Origin: Luscinia megarhynchos | Lineage: Eukaryota > Chordata > Aves > Passeriformes > Turdidae | Assembly (NCBI GenBank): GCA_034336665.1 | Contig: CM067592.1 | Coordinates: forward strand, 40,785,735 to 40,849,734 | Direction: 5' to 3' | DNA: 64,000 nt | Shown here: piece after piece, positions 13,335-26,861 of the stretch | Position numbering within the stretch: the stretch's first letter is position 1 | How the letters are laid out: each line of letters opens with the position of its first letter | The notes under the pieces: generated by a model | Told to the model about the DNA's origin: nothing | Databases searched by the model: none | Seen by the model: the letters and a program-made list of their open reading frames with translations, nothing else | Translations under genes and position numbers: made by a program

Positions 13335-14445
13335 TGCAGGAAGAAAATTAGAAGGGTCAAAGGCCAACTAGAATTTTATCTGGCTGCAGATATAAAAGAG
13401 AATGAAAATGGTTTCTATAAATATATCAGCAACACAAGGAGGGCTAAGGAGAATCTCCACCCTTTAGTGGATGCAGGGCAAAAACATAGAGACTAAGGAT
13501 GTGGAAAAGACTGAGATGCTAATATGGTCATTGTGCTGTTCTCCAGTGCTCAGTATCAGGGCCAGCCCTGACCAGGGTGAGGGCATCACCCTTGGTACGT
13601 TCTCAGATGACACCAAAGCTGGATGGCAGTGTTGGTCTGTTGGAGGGTAGAAAGCATATGCAAAAGGATGAGGACAGGCTGGATCAGTGGGCCAAGGCCA
13701 GTGGTATGAGGTTCAACAAGGCCAAGCACCAGGTCCCACACCCCAGGTGGTGCCACACACTTCAGGCAGTGTTTGGAAAGTTGCCCAGTGGAAAAGGACC
13801 TGGGGTGCTGGTCACCAGTGACTGAACACAAGCCAGCTGTGCCCAGAGGGCCAGTGGCATCCTGGTCTGTGGCAGCAATAGCGTGGCCAGCAGGACCAGG
13901 GCAGGGATTGTCCCTTGACCTTGGCAGTGGTTGAGGTTGCACCTTGAATCCTGTGCTCAGCTCTGGGGCCCTCAGCACAGGAAAGACATTGAATTGCTTG
14001 AGCAGAGAAGGGCAACAGAGCCAGTGAAGGGTCTGGAGCACCAGTCCTGTGAGAGGCAGCTGAGGGACCTGGGGCTGTTTAGCCTGGAGAAAAGCAGGCT
14101 CAGAGGTGACCTTATCACTCTCTACAGCCACCTGAAAGGAGCATGCAGTGCTGTGGGTGTTGGTCTCTTCTCCCAGGTAATGAGTCAGGGCAAGAGGAAA
14201 TGGCCCCTATTTCCACCATGGGACATTTAGATTGGATATTAGTTAATATGTCTTCTTCAGCAGACAGGTTGTCAGGCAGTGGAACAGGTTGCACAGGGAA
14301 GAGGTTGAGTCACCCTCCCTGGAGATACTTAGGAGACATAGTGCTTAGGAACATGGTCTAGTAGTGGACTTAGCCAGGCAAGGTTAGAGGTTTTAGTCAA
14401 TAATCTTAAAGGTCTTTTCTGACCTAAAAGATTCAACTACTCTAT
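13335..14445 (+). mobile_element. CR1 LINE copy, 5'-truncated and internally deleted
   Basis: This is a copy of chicken-repeat-1 (CR1), the main avian non-LTR retrotransposon. The segment 13335-13525 matches the early-middle part of the reverse-transcriptase ORF, with key words such as AGGGCTAAGGAGAATCTCC. At about 13525-13541 the sequence jumps to the far end of the same ORF (GATGACACCAAAGCTGG near 13605). It then continues through the conserved C-terminal region (GACATTGAATTGCTTGAGC near 13985) and the 3' UTR, ending in AGGTCTTTTCTGACC near 14410-14425. Roughly 0.9 kb of the usual ORF is missing, and a further small gap lies near 13570. Many stops and indels make it inactive. The remaining open frames at 13577-13825 and 13931-14230 are fragments of the old ORF in different frames. 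Confidence 0.92.
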
Positions 14446-17400
14446 TAACCTATTACTTCTTTCTCTCATTGCTCATACTCTCACTCTTGTCATGCAGTGC
14501 TTCTCACAGAAAATGGAAAAATCTGCTGTGGTTAAAGATTTTTCTGAAATAAATAAACAAACAAATTCCTAGCACACCATAAAATACTGCCTCTGGTAGA
14601 ATGTGAAGGTTGTAAAAGCCACATGCACATGTGGCTGCAACACATTTGAACTTCCCAAGGGGAAATCTGCCTGCAAATCAGGCAACAAAGGTTTTGTCAC
14701 ACACAGAAGAACAAGAGGGGCTGTGATGCCATCACTTTGCTGATGAAGGCCCCAGGTTATTGCTTTTCTGGGTGTGGTGCCTGGCCCATTTTCACAGCTC
14801 AGCTTGACAGTACACTTGCCATAAAGTCAAGAACAGCAAAAACACCAGAGCCAGATTTCAGCCAGGTCTGAAACCCCCTGAACAAAACATAACAGCTTCT
14901 TCTGCCCAAGAACATTTTATTTTCAAAAGCAGCATTTTTGCATGATTTCATAGATTTGAAGGAAACCGGGAGAATTTGTGGCATGTTTTTTATAGTGAGA
15001 TTAGCAAAAAAATATATGCATAGGTGGTCAGTAGTGGTCACTGTCTTCAAATTCTGCAAAGCACAGCTCTGCCCCGGCAAGGCTAGGAAAGGCCACAGGT
15101 GGGAAGCACGTGACACCGAAAAGAGAAGAATGACCAACAGGAATCTTGACACTAGAATACCCTTGAATGTACAGGCTCAAAATTAACTCATATTCTGCAG
15201 TGCAAAACACTCCTCTTCTGCAAGGCCAGATGCCCAGAGAGTGTAAATCATCTTCCAGTGCTGCCATCACTGATGTCTGCCAGCTGGCATTATCTGTGGG
15301 TTTGACATTAGGTTCTTCTGCACCTGAAGCCAAACAACACCCCTAAAAGTAGTCAGAAGCCTTAGGCCTTGCTGTTTTCCATCTCCCACTCCTCCTGGTG
15401 GCAAACCTACGTGCCAGCAGCCTGCTAGGAAAATGCATGTCAGTTTCTAAAACCACAATTGCAAAAACGAACAGAAAAGCCCCACATATGTCTTGCCTTT
15501 CTCATTCCCACCCAGAGGAACCTCGCCATCCATGGAGGAAGAAGGCTTGCTGGACAGAAGCCCCAGCCCAAGTGGGATATTCCAGCCCACTCAGTGAAGG
15601 GGAGCATTGCTGTCAGGCCAGAGCCAAGGCACAAACACTTTACACACTATTTTTGTGGTGGGGTCTAATGGCTTGGTACCTGAGACATCTGCTGAAAATC
15701 AAGCACCCTTTGTGCAGAGCTCAGCCAGCCTTACACTTCTGGTTGCTGAAGCCACAGCTCTGGACTGCTGCTCAGGTTTTGTTAACAGCACACAAAAAGG
15801 ACAAACCAGCTTCCTTTAAACTGCTATCAATCGTGCTTAGTGTTACTGTGTCTGGTACACCTTGTGCAAAAACCAAAAACCTGCAACATCCCCCACATGT
15901 CTCTCTGCTTCCCCAAATCCTATTTTTGAGAGAGGAGACAAAGTAAAAGCATGGTTATGGTACGACCTCATGACTGGCAGGATAATTGTAGGGGAGTCTT
16001 GATCTGTCTTAACAGAAAAACACCCTGTTTCCCCCACCATACACATTCACACTCACTTTCTCAAATACTCTCATTCAAGTGCCAACTTCAGGTGCTGGTT
16101 CGTTCATGGGAACAAATATACAGTAACAGTCTCAATGTATTTTTTTTCTTTTTCTTCACTTTAACCTCTGCATTATTTTCATAGCTGATTCTTAAGCTCA
16201 ATTCTGTGATGTGAAATCCAATATTTAGGTCCCCTGTCCTAAAACAAGGTACCCATACTATTAAACCAGTATCTGTCAGTGGGTACTCCAAGCACAAAAG
16301 GAGAGCAAGGAAGCAGTAGGTGGTTTTTAAGATTATACTTTCATACTTTTAACAGTTTTTAGGATTATACATTATACTTTTGATGCAAGAAGGAAAACCT
16401 TGTTGCAATCTAATTGAAGCCCCCAGGCCTGGCATATAGGCCTACCTAGCCCTATATATATTCCCATACATGTATGTATAAGTGCATGAAAGAGAGAATA
16501 ACATTCAAATTATACTCTGGACATTTTGTAAAATTCCTCAAGAAAGGGCATCCCAACATCTCCGGAAAATTCTATTTTCGGAAAATGTGATTTAGCTTTT
16601 CAATGTCATAGAGGAGCAGAGTGGTTCCTTTGGCTTCATGACTCAACTACTTGGCTTCAAGAGACATGATTGAAGGCCAGAGTAAAATATGTTGATTACC
16701 TGACATGAAAAGAAGCAGTCTTCCATTTTTTCACTTGCTCATCTGCCAAGTGAGGATTTGCATAATCTGTGAATCAGTCAGGCTGAGGCAGGAAGACCAC
16801 CCCGATCACCCCACAGTTAATATCCTTCCTATGATCCAACCCATATACTTTGTGGCTGAGGAGATGGCTCATTGGTCTCTGAGCAGCTTTTGAGGGCTCC
16901 CAGCTCAAATATATCACATCTTTCCTTGGCAGGACAGCAGCCCGAGATTGGTTTGTTCTTTGCTGAGCTCCAAATCCAAATCTGCATCCTTTGTTCCAAG
17001 TTTTACAAGGTCATATGCTATTTTGGATATGTAACAACAAAAATGTAGTTGGGAAATCAAAGAAAATGAAGAACAACTTGCTACACTCAAATATTTGACA
17101 ATTACATGTGAGTCCTCCATAATAGACAGTTAATAAAATAGGAGAGGGCAGGAAGAAATCCCAAGGAAATGTACATCACAGGCAAAATACAGGGGAGGAT
17201 AGCAAGACTCTGGAATAGATTTCAAGAAGCCATCCACTCTTTTTCTTAGGACAAAATCACTAGCTCTTTCATTCTCTACAAATGCTTTTTTTTATTTTAG
17301 ACAAGATAAGATAAATATCAAACACCAGTAATGGGGATTCCACAGCCTCCCCAGGTAAACTGTCCCAGCACTTCACTATCTCTGCTTTAATGCCTTGCCT

Positions 17401-19500
17401 AAGTCTTCCAACCCTTACTTTGATTCTGTTCCTTCATGTCATAACCAACAGGGACAAAAAAATGAATAGAAATCAATTTAGAGAAATTACACTGCGTTTT
17501 GATCAGGGGACAGCAAATGGTTTTCCTTTGCAAGTTCATTATGTGTAGTTCTGGGTTACAACTATGGGTTTTATCCCTTTTTCTTTTAGGGCCAAATTAA
17601 TTTCCACATGCTGGCAAAACTACCTGCTTCAGAAAACACATTAGTGACAATAAATCTTTGTAAAGATGTACTGAAATCTTTCCTGAATGTATTTAATAGT
17701 GTTCCTGTTAGAGGTCTGAACTCTAGAGACATGCTGGGCTCTTCAACACCTTAAAAGGTAATTTCATATTCTTATCTGTAAGGATATATGCTGAAGTTTT
17801 TAGATGCATTCTTCTTTGGCCAGATAGTTCCTCTCAGGCAGTAGGAGCTTTACTACTGATATAATTTGAGAGCTTTAAAGAAGAAACTGGTAAGAAATAG
17901 AGTCTAAGTTCAGACTGTGGCATAATTGTATTGCACTGCCAAAAAGAAACCAGTTCCTATGCAGCACACAGTAACTTTGCAAAAGTTATGGTTTTGACAG
18001 CAATGTTCTATTCCCATGGGAGGACATTAGTCACTGTGGATGGCCACATTCAGCTTGTGCCACATTATCCATACAAAGACACATTTGCAGAAGCCAAAAG
18101 GCAGATCTGCTGCAGGGAATGAGCTGTCATAGCTTCACCAAAATCCACTGGGCAGCAATAAGTTCCATAAATGAAGAAACTTGGTCCCAAGCATCGGCGT
18201 GCTTGATTTCCTTCTCTGTTTACAGAAATACTCTCCTCTAAATAGGCAGGCTGGTGTCAGCTCTTTTTGGATGTGTTCCTGATCATCTAATAGCTGTTCA
18301 GCTTGATGTGACTATAAACACTTCAGTACTGCTAGTAGGTACAGAACAGCCAGATCTTTAGCTAGTGAACCAGAAAAAACCCCCCTATGCCTTACAGTCA
18401 TGTTAGTTCTGCATTGAAAAGAATGTATTTAATGTAGAGTTACTACAGTTTGTATGGGACAGTTATAGCAAGTAAATAGAGTGATATAAGTTTTGACATG
18501 GGTTTGATAGTTTGAAGTTGGCAGAATGTCTTCAGACTTTAACATAATGAAGACTAATAATACTTATATAAAGATTTGACATTTGTCTTTTATTGAGATC
18601 CTACTCAAAGGTTTAAACTGTGTCATGAAGGTAAAACTGCAAGATAAGTCTGCCAGTCTGTGTGCAAACCTGAAATTTTGCAGATCAAAATTCTCCATGT
18701 CACAAACATTCAGGTTGATGCTGCAAGGCTCAGAGCAGTTGGAGGCTCTGCTTGCTAGAACTCCCTGACATAAACTGTCTCACCACCTAACTCTACTAAT
18801 TGCATGAAAGTTTGATGGGGCAGGATATACTCTGCTACCAATTCCTGATCTTTAGAAACATGGAAGTACATGTACAACTTACCAGTCATGATCAGACCAT
18901 GTGCAATGTCAAGTCTGTTCTCTTACACAACCCAACCTGAGTCTGAGTTTTGCAAGAACTGACTTTTCATAATTTGATACTGTAAATGCAACATATCCAT
19001 CACTTATATTGTACAATATTTTTCCTGGACTGAGAAAATATAACCAGATGCTAAACAGGCCATTTTTCAGAAGAGTATATGTCTTCCTTTCCCTTCTCCA
19101 TGACTTAATGCTAATGACTTTCCAAAAGTCTAGGGGCACATATCCAGAATCCCACAGCCCTGAGAGACTTTTCTAAGCAAACTGCTCCACTTTATTGTTC
19201 TTCAGCATATTGTCTCTGCATAGCTGGAGCACAATGTGGCCTTGAGTCTCTCACCTCCCATCTCTGTGTGTGATTCCTCATCAGTGTTGAAAGGCACTGT
19301 CAACGCAGCTTTGATTTCTTTTTCATTCCCTGCCTGACACATTTACAATGGCAAAACCTCTAGATGCAAGATCAATTTGGCAGGAAGCCAATAATGGCCA
19401 ACACAGACAAAAGAAAATACCTTATATAAAAAAAGCTTCCCTGTTGTATTAACAGAGATCCTAGAAGAGGTTTTATTTTGCCTTTGTTTCAGTACACAGA
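14446..19500. other. non-coding stretch
   Basis: No gene is recognised. The 182-codon + frame at 15398-15946 and the 101- and 117-codon minus frames near 14800-15330 overlap one another on opposite strands and resemble no protein I know. A near-duplicated AT-rich segment with GATTATAC and ATACTTTT repeats lies at about 16327-16382. A T-rich run lies at 16138-16160. Confidence 0.45.
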
Positions 19501-22500
19501 CCTTGTTTGGCCACTCAAGGCAGCCAGATGCTCACACACAACCTCCCAGTTCCACGGAGAATCCCAGCCTTGTGCTCCTGCCCTGCTGCAGGTGGCAGTG
19601 GCCTGGGACAGCACATCCCCAGGAGACCCTGCTCCCCCAGCCTGTGCTGCCAGAGCCCAGGCAGGGCTTAGCAGCTAAGGCAAGGAACGCCCCAAAAACC
19701 TCAGGGGGACTTCCCAGCCTTGGTGAGCCCATGGGAAGCTCTGCCAGCCTCACAGCAACAGGCAATAGAAGGCCAGATCTAACAGTGCATTTATGACATT
19801 ACCGCACAAGGTTTGGTAAACGTGTTACAAGGAAGGGGATGCTGCAAAACAAAAGGCATGTGTTTAGCTTGGTTTAGCTTTAAAGGGCTTCTCTTTAAAT
19901 TCAGACAGTATTTCCAAAGCCAGACTAATCTTTGGGACAACTGGCACAGCTCTGAGCAATATTAAAGATATAGACTTTCTTTATATTGCCCTTTTATTTG
20001 GTAGTTTCACCAATGTGCCTGTTCACACATCCCTAAGGATTTCCTGTAACCCCCAGCCCCAATACCTGATTCCACCAAGGCATCAGCTTGTATCTATTTG
20101 CCCTACTAATTACATTCCATATATCACCAGCTCAGCCACTGCTGGGAAAACGGCTTTTGAAATACATCTTCACAAAGGGCAGGTGTAGAGGGGTGGCTGA
20201 AAGTCATAGAAACTTAGAGCTCATGTAAGTTTTCGTGCATAACATCCCTAGATAACTAGAAAATATCTAGTTATTTATAAACCCACAGACAGAATTAAGA
20301 AAGAAGCTTATTAACACAGTGTAATAGAGTTTAGACACAGGGAAAGTAGCTAAAGTTTGTTTAATAGTATCATTGGAAAGGTGATTTCCAGACATAATTT
20401 GCTTAGTAAAAATAGTAAACAACCAGTGAGTCTCCTTCCATGGCAACATTCTCTTTTACTCCCTGAAATCATCAGGACTTCCTCCCAGGAAACCACAACA
20501 AGGCAATTTCTGACCCATGGATATTCTGTGCTGCTCCCTCTGCCCAGGTCTTAATCACTACCCTTATTCAAAAGGCAGCAAAACATGCAGTTGCCATGTA
20601 ACCATAAACTTGAGTGGTCTTGTATCAAATTACCCATAATTTGCTATCAGGCTTTTCTTTTCCAGGTGTAATCAGGACTCTCTTCTAAAGTAATCAAATT
20701 AATTAGGTTCACCAATAATGTGAGAAGTTTCCTAATTAACCTTCTCCACAGCACAAATAAGACATCTTTCTCGTTCTGTCCCCATAGTCCCTGCCCAAGA
20801 GGGCTTCAGCAGCATCATGAGCAGGTACACCTGGGGAGAGACACTGAGCACCTTCTTATAATTAATATTTTATAACACTTTAACTGGCAGTCTCTGACTA
20901 ATGGCATTAACTGCCATGAGCTAAGTGTTATGGAGAGCTAGAGGAAAGCTACGTTTTGTCCCAGGGTATATTGTTTGCTTCTGCTGAGCAGCACGGGGTA
21001 TCCTATGGGAATTCTTGCTTATAAGGGAGAGAAATCATAGGAGCAACCACATAATCTCTTGTCATTTGTCAATTAACAAATCACACTTGGGTGTTGTTCC
21101 TTAAGTCAGAAACTAATTACAAGACAGTTTGGGAAAAGCGAGCTAGAAGTGTCCTAGGGCACCTGGCCATCTCTCCCTATCCACCATCCTCTCTTCCAAG
21201 TGAAGTATCAGCCTTTTCTGCTCTCTCCTCTGGTTTGGAAATCCTTGCATCAGTTCTCTTCAAGAAGGAGGGCCTGGAATGGGAAAGGAAGTACAGACAT
21301 ACGACTTCTGCTGTGAAGGTGTTTCAAGATGTGAAGGAACTGCCAGGCCCTGTCTCTTAGTTTTAAATCTGGCAGAGGTTAAGAGTCTGGCAGATGCCCA
21401 AGCTGCTGCACATTTTCTCCAGGTATATCTGCTATGCCAGGTTAATCCAGTCATGGGCACACAGATGTATGGATTCCCGTTAACATTTCCACACTTAGAA
21501 GTACAGGAAAAAATTACTTTTTTATCGTGAAGTAAAGACCACTAATCTTCACATTCAGCTGGTGTATCTATGGAATAGACTCCTTTCTAGCCCATTGCAG
21601 AAGACCCTGTCTACCTTAGCCCCTATATATAAAAAGTGCTGTAAGTCCAATCAGATCCCAGGTACCAACTCTCCTTGTGTTGTGTCAGCTTGCATATGAG
21701 CAAAACTGGCTTCAGCACCATAACCCCACTTGGCTAGGTTTGCCCAAGCTTAGAGCATCTCCAGCCTCCAAGCAGGGGCAACACCTGGAGCCTTTGATCT
21801 AACAGCTGCATAAGCTCCCACATTAACATGACAATGAAGGCAAGGGTATTTTCTCCAGCACGGGGATTCTACAGAAGATTTCTATGCCATGAGTCATCAG
21901 CACTGTAAGCTGCAACCATAACTAAGAAATAAACTCATCTGCTGAATTATTTTGAGAGCATGCTTTCCCCACATACACACACCTTACCTGCAAGGCCAAA
22001 GTAAACTAGCTTTTAAGAAATACTGATAATACTTCACAGAAAAGGGAGATATAATTTTTCAAGGGAGTAATGGCAGCTCTCCCTGTGGCTGAATGAAAAA
22101 AGTAATGCTGCTTGCCTAGGGAACAACCTTGAAAGTACCAGTGTCTTACATGCAAAGATGAAAAAATACTGTGTAAGATGCAGCTGTTTATTCACAGCCT
22201 TGTAAAATCTAACGCTATCATATAGAGTGTGGCTGCTAATGTAAACTGTAAATAATTCATTGGAAGCAATTTATGTGTAGGGACCTTCCAAAAGTCTTGT
22301 GTGATTTTTCTCTCTGGTCAGTGACACTGACTTAGACCAGAACAGCTGTGCACAGGCTTGGGGTCTACTGGACTAGGGAAGTTAGACACACAAAGAAGAG
22401 CACTGAGGTACTAATTTTCAGAGGTTTTAAGGATGGGGCTATTGGTGCATCGCAGTGCCCAGCACCTCTTTGTGATGGTAAGTCTATTTGATTTTGGGGT

Positions 22501-23601
22501 TTTTTTCCCCCTTCTCTTCTAGTAGGGAGAAAAGTGCTGGAAGTCCTGCCACTTGGCCAGCTGCTTCATGAACACATATGCAGCAGTGTCATCTCCTATT
22601 TATCACCTGTTTGCCAAGGCAAAGCCAAGCCCTGGCCATGCTGGCAGTGCTGATAGCCCCAGGGCTGCACTGTGGTCACCATAAACTTGCTTCAATGTAG
22701 AATTTCTCCTTGCCGTTAATTACAATAACTCTTTCTCTCATAAACCTTCAGTTTGTGGCTATACTTGCACTCCATCACCAACAAAAGAAGCTGCATGCTG
22801 GTTTTAGTTCTCCTTCCTGCTGCGGTATTCATAACTGATGGCAATTAACGCCCCTCTGAAGCACGCTTTATTAATATTTCTGTGGCTGTAGATACCACCC
22901 AGCGTGCAGGCAGGGCAGCTCTCACCTCATCGCTGCCTACAAACCTCTCAGGGTTTGCATTTTGTGGTCAGAGGAGAAACAGAAGGTGAAATTATCTGTC
23001 CATGCTACCATGGTTAGCCTAAACCTTTCTTGTGGTCACCATTAAATCCCTGTTCCTAAAACTGGAGGTTTTAACAGGAAAAAGAGGCATATTTCAAACA
23101 GACATCGATATTTTAACTTCCTCTCTTCTCCAGAGCAATATGGCTGTAAGATCTACCTTCCCCTCTCCCCAGCTTTTTAACCAACAGAACAAGTACAGAG
23201 CAGAAGTCAGCACACCAGGGTTACTTATCTCTGAGACCCTGTTCACCTCGTGGGGAAACACCTCGACTTTCCTCTGTGCCTCAGCCTCCCCATAATGGCT
23301 TTCAGGTTTCTCAAGGACTTTCCTGGGAAAGCGCTCTCTCTGTGCTCAATGCTATGGTAAAGGCTCTTGTACCCATTCACTGCAGAGCAAGCTGAGCAGG
23401 CTCATCTTGCAGATGGTGCCGTGGATCTGCCTTCACCTTGGTCACCCTCCTTCAGCCTCAGTCCTAGGCCTGAGCCCTTCTGTTTTCCCAAGAGGACTCA
23501 TTTCATATGCAGTCTTTATTTCTTAAGAGATGTCACAACAAAAGTCTCAAGCATACCTAGATTAAAAATTACATTTAAAAGAAAAAATAGTGATTTTTCC
23601 C
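19501..23601. other. non-coding stretch
   Basis: No gene is recognised. A GC-richer patch at 19530-19760 carries open frames on both strands without known content. A donor-like GATG|GTAAGT at about 22478 is preceded by a weak acceptor TTTTCAG near 22425 with one open frame between them. The acceptor lacks a pyrimidine tract, so it is not called as an exon. Confidence 0.4.
23205..23298 (-). repeat. MIR-like SINE remnant (tentative)
   Basis: The stretch ACCCTGTTCACC then CTCTGTGCCTCAGCCTCCCC and ATAATGG follows, in order, the reverse complement of the MIR core (gacct..., ctctgtgcctcagtttcc, aaaatgg). Similarity is partial with gaps, as expected for a very old element. A chance match cannot be excluded by eye. 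Confidence 0.35.
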
Positions 23602-24062
23602 TGCTGTGGTTTAGCCCCAGTAGGCAACTAAGCACCACACTGCAACTCACTTACCGTGCCCTAAACACGTGTGGGGAGTGGAGCTGAGTTTACGTAAGAA
23701 CAGTTTAAAAATTGAAATAAAATATAATAGTAACATAAACATAACACTAACAGTATTTCAAAGGGAGTCAACAGAAACAGAAATAAAATCTAAGAAAGAC
23801 AAGTGATGTAGAACTCAGTTGCTCACCACCTGCTGACCAATGCCCAGCCCATCTCCCAGCAGAGACCAGCAGCTCCCAGCCAAGTCCCCAGTTTACACTG
23901 GGCATGACATTCTACCAGTTCAGGCCAGCTGTCCTTGACTTAGGGTTAGCACTACTTAGCAACAACCAAAACATAGGTGTGTTATCAACATTATTATCAT
24001 GATTAATTCAAACCACAGAGACTAAGAAGAAAATTAACTGAATCCCAGGTGAAAGCAAAACA
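23602..24062 (-). mobile_element. solo-type endogenous retrovirus LTR (avian ERV), diverged
   Basis: The element reads on the minus strand from TGTTTTGC (24062) to CCACAGCA (23602), so it keeps the TG...CA ends of an LTR. Its body follows, in order, an abundant avian ERV LTR I know from memory: GTTGATAACACAC, GTTGTTGCTAAGTAGTG, CAAGGAC, CAGCTGG, a GGTGGTGAGCAA block, CATCACTTGTCTTTCTT, a T/A-rich stretch, and GTGCTTAGTTGCC near the end. Where the family usually has a TATA box within CAGTATATAAACTGG, this copy reads CAGTGTAAACTGG, and a block upstream of it appears deleted. No internal retroviral genes flank it, so it is best read as a solo LTR left after recombination. No clear target-site duplication is visible (TTCCC left, TTTGC right), which suggests age or later edge mutations. 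Confidence 0.88.
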
Positions 24063-25995
24063 TTTGCTCATCATTTTAAGGCTCTTGTCTGTGAATAATG
24101 CATAGATCTGTATTTTTCCCTTTCGAAAGGACAGCAAATGGACATTTCATCCATTTTCAACATGGAGAAGCTTAAATCAAAAACACCTTAACAGCCACTC
24201 TACACCCCAACCTAAGGTTCGTCAATCAGACCTATTCTGACAATTTTGCAGGTCTCAAAGTGTTGAACTGCACATCCCACCTGCCTCTGAACTGGCTTGT
24301 TTACAGGGTGAAAGTCTCTGCAGCCTCTCCTTCCTTCTGTATTACATCCTCCTCCTCCTCTGATGCTCTTCTCTGCCTCGGTCTGGAAAGTGGCTACTCA
24401 GATCCCTTGGGCTGTGGCCCCAGCCAGGAGCCCATCTGCCCAGGCTGTGCCAGCACCCCTGAGTGCAGGAGGCAACTGTGGGGTAACCTCACGTGCTTGA
24501 CATCTAGGGTCATTGAGGAGCTGGGGAGAATTTTTTAAATTGTGTTTACTTTTATGTATATTTGTATCTACTGAAACTAACATAAGAAGGATTCAGGCTG
24601 GAAAATTAGGCATGTAGAAGCAGGAAGAAATAGAGGAAACCAATAGAGAGGCTGAAATGACTTTTCCATTCACTGTAATGAGCATCCTCAATGCTTTTCT
24701 GTCTATGTATGTCTTGATTTCTAAAGCTGGAATTTCAGAAGTAACAGTAATAAGCTGTTAATGTTGGTTTACATATAAGTATTTAAACTCAATATCTGCA
24801 AAAGATATGTAAAAACAAGGTGAAAGTATATAAATGTAATCTCATTTGATAAAACTCAAATCATCAGATCATCCTCAAAATGTAAGTATTTTTCACTTTC
24901 TCAACACTGCTGAGCTATGTCACAGACTGAACATTTCCACTAGCAAAAAATGTAATTCTTTTAATTAGTTAGGAAGCATATCAAGAGAGATTGAACTACA
25001 AATTCCTGGCGTCTCAGATTATGTGAAACCTTTATTCACAAATATGTCCAGGAAAAAAACAGTAATAATTTTTGAACTGTTTATAGGTTACACCTGAACC
25101 TACTGCATGTAGTACTGGCATTACAGGCAAAAAATAACGAGTTCAAGCCCAGATGTTGCACTCCTCACCAGGCACCCTGTCTCTGATTATCAGCAGTTTT
25201 AAGGGGCTGTAACTCAGTTTACGTGAAGTGTTGATGTAGCTCAGTGCAACAGACCAGATTATATTTTGCATAAAATGAAGTACTGAGCCCAATGGTGAGG
25301 AGAGGAAGAAAAGAAAGAGCAGGAGAAGGAGGGACAATTACAGCCTTCAGACAATGTATTTGCAAGGAGAAACAAATGCTCTCCATGTGGCTGTTCAGAA
25401 AGCTGCCAGACGTCCTGCAACATGGGATTGATGTGAGGATGGTGAGCAACAGCCGGATACCAAGAACGGATCTAAAATAGGGAGTCTGTCCTGGTGTGTC
25501 CTGTGTCTGTCCTGGCTCATTAACCACCAGATAGATGAGCCTTACTGAGGTTAGACAGTCCATAGGTGAAGCAGCACCCACCACTGCTCTTACTCTGTTC
25601 CCTTCACAGACCTCGTACTCTTTGTACTACTATGGGGTTATTTAGCCAGCATGACTATGTCCTGAAATGCTGGCTGAAATTCCAGAGTGGGAAGCCTGGT
25701 TAGAGTAGCAAAACTATTCTGGGAGGCAGGGGAGGCAGAAATCAGAGCACACCTGACTGGTACACCACCTATGAAGAAAAAAGTCTACTACAAGCATCGT
25801 CAAGGGAATAGCTACTAAGCAAAACAATTTAACTGGTATAACTTAACACTTAGCTCCTAACATTAGTGACAATGTTTAGAAATGACAGTAAGACAAAATA
25901 TTTAGAAATAAATATTATAATATATATTGTAGTCACATAAGATCTTTCTGTGTGAGCAGCCCAATTAATTAACAGTGCAATTGGGTCAGTAGTTG
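24063..25995. other. non-coding stretch
   Basis: No gene is recognised. A GC-richer patch at 24290-24500 gives open frames on both strands without known content. A purine-rich stretch at 25290-25335 (GAGGAGAGGAAGAAAAG type) is low complexity. Confidence 0.45.
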
Positions 25996-25999
25996 TGAT

Positions 26000-26005
26000 T
26001 TTATT
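26000..26005 (-). terminator. possible polyadenylation signal AATAAA (minus strand)
   Basis: AATAAA reads on the minus strand about 1.15 kb downstream of the stop codon of the candidate terminal exon at 27146-27281. ATTAAA variants lie closer, at about 26754 and 26773. The hexamer is common by chance in AT-rich DNA. It matters only if the exon is real. Confidence 0.15.
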
Positions 26006-26440
26006 TCAATGGCCAGAGACTGACATTCATTGCTGTCTAGGCTGAATGTCAGTTGCAGATAGCCATGCACCAAACTGTTGTAAGACGCCCAAAGATCTAG
26101 CAGACGCAGAAATGAAGTGAAAAGAGGATGTGCTTTTCACAGAAGTGCAGGGATCTCGTTTCCACTTCCGAAGGTCACCCTGTGTACTTCCATAATAAGG
26201 CCTAGCAGGGCTCCCTTTCCAGGAGGCCATGCAGTGGAGAAGGAGGTGGATGTGAGGTTTGAGTTACTTGGCCATTAGCTGAACCCTTGCTGTCCTGGCC
26301 CACACGGTGCTCTGAGCTCCCCAGGCTGCCTTCGATTTTAGCCCTGTTTCCAACCAGGTGCAATGCATCACCTACAAAACCTGAGCAGGGCCCTGCACTG
26401 CCTTTACTCACAGCCTTGCACTGCCCTTTTCCTTGCACTT

Positions 26441-26490
26441 CCATGAGAAATATGAGCAACTTCCATGAGCAAAATGAGCAACTTCTGTGA
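26441..26490 (+). repeat. short tandem duplication, 22-bp unit
   Basis: A 22-bp unit beginning CCATGAGAAATATGAGCAAC is repeated once with one or two changes (CCATGAGCAAAATGAGCAAC), followed by a partial third copy (CTGTGAGCA). Confidence 0.75.
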
Positions 26491-26861
26491 GCATTGCATG
26501 CAAACCTGTCTACAGTACATGTGGAGACATTCACACTCCCTAGCCCGATTATCTACACTGTTTAAAAAACACACACATATACTCACAAAATCCTTATTTT
26601 TCCCAAGCACTGTATTCAAATTAAATATTCATCTCCCTTAAAAACCAATTAAATTTTACTCTCTAGCAATTTGCAAATCTAAATAGCAAATGTAGAAAAA
26701 TAATTAGCATAGTAAGAAATAAGTTATTTCTCTGATAAGCTCATAAACCCTTTTAATTAAAGTCGCAATATTTTTAATTGCTAAAGGGAATATTTTGTTT
26801 ATAATAGCAAACATTTCTAAGTTTTAAGTTTCAATCTAATATTTTGATAACTGAGAAATGG

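Noticed and set aside
13586..14131. 181-codon open frame on the minus strand
   Set aside because: It runs antisense through the 3' part of a CR1 copy. The sense strand explains the sequence.
15398..15946. 182-codon open frame on +
   Set aside because: It overlaps open frames in other frames and on the minus strand, and nothing in the peptide resembles a known family. It is compatible with chance in a stop-poor patch.
22425..22478. Possible + exon with donor GATG|GTAAGT
   Set aside because: The acceptor side has no pyrimidine tract, and the single open frame of 17 codons is not informative.
23602..24062. Part of a full-length provirus
   Set aside because: No second LTR, primer-binding site with internal region, or gag/pol/env-like frame is present on either side.
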